7,519 nt of DNA from positions 1-7,519 of the forward strand of contig CAMLLF010000172.1 in the NCBI GenBank assembly GCA_946480705.1, in the 5' to 3' direction. This document shows, piece by piece, positions 5,662 to 7,519 of the stretch. The notes under the pieces were generated by a model. It was not told where the DNA came from, ran no database searches, and saw only the letters and a program-made list of their open reading frames with translations. A program made the position numbers and the translations under genes. Every line of letters starts with the position of its first letter. Position 1 is the first letter of the stretch. This DNA comes from an uncultured Lysobacteraceae bacterium. Lineage in GTDB: Bacteria; Pseudomonadota; Gammaproteobacteria; Xanthomonadales; Rhodanobacteraceae.

Positions 5662-6512
5662 GCAGCGAAACTTTCCAGTGCGGCGAGCAGCGGCGAGCGG
5701 TTGACGCCGCGCGCAGCCCAGGCCGACCATTCCTGCGGACAAGCCGCCGCGAGTGCTGCCGCCTCGGCTTCGGTCGCGACGTCGACGAAGACGCAGCCAC
5801 CGGAACCGGACAAACGCGGGCGACCATGAGGTTCCAGCCATGCCAGCGCCGCTGCTATCGCGGGATAGCGCGCGCTGACTACCGGCTCGAACGCATTCGA
5901 GGTCTCAGCCCCAGCAAGGAAGCGCGGAATTGTCGTGGGCAGGGCATCGCGTGTCAATTCCGGAACCTGGAATAACGGCGCCGTCGGCACACTCATTTTC
6001 GGATCGACGACGACGTACCAGCGCTCCGGCAGATCGAGCGGCGTCAGCCGTTCGCCGACGCCTTCGGCCCAGGCCGAACGACCGTGCACGAACACCGGCA
6101 CGTCCGCGCCGAGCGCGAGCCCGTGCCGCGCGAGCGCATCGACCGGCAGGCCGCAGCCCCAGATCCGGTTCAGCGCGACGAGCACGGTCGCCGCATCCGA
6201 ACTGCCGCCGCCGAGCCCGCCGCCGAGCGGCAGGCGCTTGTCGACGGCGATGTCGACGCCGGCGTCGGCCGGCGCATAAGGCTTCAGCACCGCCGCCGCG
6301 CGCACGACGAGATCGCGTTCCGGCGGCACGCCGGGCAGCTCGCTGGTGCGCTCGATACGCCCGTCGCCGCGCGGCCGCAGGCGCACGCTGTCGCCGCGGT
6401 CGAGCAGCTGGAACACGGTCTGCAGCAGGTGATAGCCGTCCGCGCGCCGGCCGGTGATCTGCAGGAACAGATTGAGCTTGGCCGGCGCCGGCCAGACGCT
6501 CCACTCGGTCAT
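5640..6512 (-). CDS. ispE: 4-diphosphocytidyl-2-C-methyl-D-erythritol kinase
   Basis: A 290-residue GHMP-family kinase that phosphorylates CDP-ME in the MEP pathway to IPP and DMAPP, in the cytoplasm. Motif I is PAPAKLNLFLQITGRRADGYH (split 8-17 and 18-28) with Lys12. The glycine-rich ATP loop is LPLGGGLGGGSSDAAT (94-109). Catalytic Asp137 lies in LGADVPVFVHG, and motif III LSGSGGCVF is at 234-242. The ATG at 6512-6510 overlaps the lolB TGA in an ATGA junction, indicating translational coupling; the frame is open further upstream but that part is antisense-free shadow of lolB. The C-terminus is odd: after the conserved RGVNRSPLLAALES end region, the last six codons and the TAA (5642-5640) lie inside the tRNA-Gln gene. 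lolB-ispE-tRNA-prs is a conserved order. Confidence 0.97.
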   Translation of the reverse strand: MTEWSVWPAPAKLNLFLQITGRRADGYHLLQTVFQLLDRGDSVRLRPRGDGRIERTSELPGVPPERDLVVRAAAVLKPYAPADAGVDIAVDKRLPLGGGLGGGSSDAATVLVALNRIWGCGLPVDALARHGLALGADVPVFVHGRSAWAEGVGERLTPLDLPERWYVVVDPKMSVPTAPLFQVPELTRDALPTTIPRFLAGAETSNAFEPVVSARYPAIAAALAWLEPHGRPRLSGSGGCVFVDVATEAEAAALAAACPQEWSAWAARGVNRSPLLAALESFAAGASPSR

Positions 6513-7123
6513 TGCACCTGCCAGTCTTCGACGAACAGGCGCACGCGGTGCTTGCCCTTGGTCGCGAATACCTTGCGCGGCATCGCCGGCTCGCCGTCGT
6601 CGAAATACTCGCGGTATTCGATGGTCCAGCCGGCCTGCAGCAGCTTCGCCGGGCGCTGGGCGTCGTCGAACACGAGCTCGGCCTTCGAACCCGGCGCACG
6701 CAGTCCGCGCACCCAGTATTCGAGTTCGGCCACCGGCAGTTGCCAGTTCGCCTCGCGCGCGAGCAGTTCGGCCGCGCTCGTTCCCGTCATCACCTGATCG
6801 CGCACGCCTTCGAGCGTTGCCGAGCGCGCATCGCCGTGCAGCCGCCAGTTCTTGCCGGTCACCGGCGCGCGCAGGCGCAGGTCGTAGCGCGCACCGTCCT
6901 GGCTCCAGTCGACATCGGCATTGCCGCCGTCGTCGCCGTTGCTGACCGCGATGCGACCCGTCAGCTGCCAGCGCGACTGCGCAAGCACGGCCGCTTCTCG
7001 CGCGCCCTGCGCGGTGAGCGTCGCGTCGTCCTCGCGCAGACGCAACGGCGCGCACGCCGCCAGACCGAGCACGCAGACGACCGGCAGCAGCCGCGCTGCC
7101 GCGATGGTGCGGGACTTTCGCAT
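6509..7123 (-). CDS. lolB: Outer-membrane lipoprotein receptor LolB
   Basis: A 204-residue lipoprotein that accepts lipoproteins from periplasmic LolA and inserts them into the inner leaflet of the outer membrane. A basic N-terminus (MRKSR) and hydrophobic stretch lead to the lipobox LAAC, with the acylated Cys24. Ala at +2 (not Asp) fits outer-membrane sorting. The mature part shows LolB features: SRWQLTGRIAVS (50-61), WSQDGARYDLRLRAPV, ELLAREANWQLPVAELEYWV and a C-terminal beta strand rich in Arg and Val ending at VEDWQVQ. Length matches the family (about 200). The ATG at 7123-7121 shares its A with the TGA of the TPR gene; the stop overlaps the ispE start by four bases. Both junctions indicate one mRNA with coupled translation. 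Confidence 0.95.
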   Translation of the reverse strand: MRKSRTIAAARLLPVVCVLGLAACAPLRLREDDATLTAQGAREAAVLAQSRWQLTGRIAVSNGDDGGNADVDWSQDGARYDLRLRAPVTGKNWRLHGDARSATLEGVRDQVMTGTSAAELLAREANWQLPVAELEYWVRGLRAPGSKAELVFDDAQRPAKLLQAGWTIEYREYFDDGEPAMPRKVFATKGKHRVRLFVEDWQVQ

Positions 7124-7519
7124 CAGACCCCCAGCCTGCGCATCGCTTCGACGAGCGCCTTGTTCTTCGCGTCTTTCTTGCGCGCCTGCTCGAAGATCGC
7201 GCGCGCTTCCTCGCGCTTGCCCTGGACCCAGAGCACTTCGCCCAGATGCGAGGCGATCTCGCCGTCGGACTGCTTCTCGAATGCGCGCCGCAGCGCTTTC
7301 TCGGCGCCGGGAAGATCGCCGCGGCGATACAGCACCCAGCCGTAGGAATCGATGACGGCCGCGTCGTCGGGCTTGGCCTTGAGCGCACGCTCGATCAGGC
7401 TCATCGCTTCGTCGAGCTTGCGGTTCGCATCGGCCAGCGTGTAGCCGAGCGCGTTCGTCGCATCCATGTCGTCGGGCTTGAGTTCGAGCACGCGGCGCAG
7501 GTCCGATTCGGCGCTGTCG
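7123..7519 (-). CDS. Tetratricopeptide-repeat protein (C-terminal part; start outside window)
   Basis: The frame is open from the right edge (last full codon ends at 7518) to the TGA at 7125-7123, about 131 residues. The GTG at 7491 is an internal Val, not a start. The residues form successive TPR helix pairs of about 34 residues: one around NALGYTLADANRKLDEAMSL, one around AAVIDSYGWVLYRRGDLPGA and one around GEIASHLGEVLWVQGKREEA, with capping KPDD and KDAKN turns. TPRs are protein-binding scaffolds. A long TPR protein directly upstream of lolB is common in Pseudomonas and Xanthomonas relatives, often exported, but the signal region is not in the window. The stop overlaps the lolB ATG by one base, so it heads or belongs to this operon. 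Its specific partner is unknown. Confidence 0.9.
   Translation of the reverse strand, partial: DSAESDLRRVLELKPDDMDATNALGYTLADANRKLDEAMSLIERALKAKPDDAAVIDSYGWVLYRRGDLPGAEKALRRAFEKQSDGEIASHLGEVLWVQGKREEARAIFEQARKKDAKNKALVEAMRRLGV

Noticed and set aside
5680..5700. Tandem GCGGCGAGC units near the ispE 3' end as a repeat element
   Set aside because: Only two imperfect copies inside coding sequence (Ser/Leu/Ala codons), as expected from GC-biased codon use.
6513..7388. Upstream extension of the ispE frame to 582 codons, suggesting a fusion protein
   Set aside because: The extra part lies over lolB and the TPR gene in another frame and has no domain. IspE homology begins exactly at the ATGA junction with lolB.

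Overview
The window looks like chromosome of a GC-rich gammaproteobacterium, most likely Xanthomonadales (Rhodanobacteraceae or Lysobacteraceae type). Two things suggest this. The minus-strand block TPR protein - lolB - ispE - tRNA-Gln - prs - rplY (long CTC form) - pth - ychF has the gene order I know from Pseudomonas and Xanthomonas relatives. The secreted DUF11 protein at the left edge ends in a short acidic/aromatic tail of a kind I remember from that order. The assignment comes from protein character and synteny only; no search was run.

Left edge (1-557, +): the C-terminal part of a probably exported protein with one DUF11 beta-sandwich repeat. It converges on a tetR-type regulator (572-1135, -) with only 14 bases between the stops. 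The regulator is divergent from a short-chain dehydrogenase/reductase (1275-1976, +). Their shared spacer holds two near-identical palindromes of the form AATGTC-N4-GACATT that overlap the best candidate promoters on both strands. This is a self-contained regulator/target module. The SDR gene ends in a perfect 12-bp stem-loop that serves as a bidirectional terminator against the converging ychF.

Rest of the window (2015-7519, all -): a dense housekeeping cluster, read right to left. It begins with the end of a TPR protein, followed by the outer-membrane lipoprotein receptor lolB (one-base stop/start overlap) and the isoprenoid kinase ispE (ATGA overlap). Then come tRNA-Gln(UUG), the PRPP synthetase prs, ribosomal protein L25/CTC, peptidyl-tRNA hydrolase and the translation-associated ATPase YchF. 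Envelope lipoprotein sorting, isoprenoid synthesis, nucleotide precursor supply and translation are thus grouped in one probable transcription unit. No internal terminator with a U-tract is visible.

The gene content is ordinary and I see no new defence, mobile or biosynthetic system. The details that merit a second look are small. The ispE reading frame ends inside the tRNA-Gln gene, with its stop codon in the D-loop. The rplY leader has two hairpins and an 8-codon leader ORF with a strong but sequestered Shine-Dalgarno sequence. pth lacks a local Shine-Dalgarno and is preceded by a perfect hairpin. The tetR/SDR spacer carries paired operators. The exported protein has an unusual C-terminal tail.
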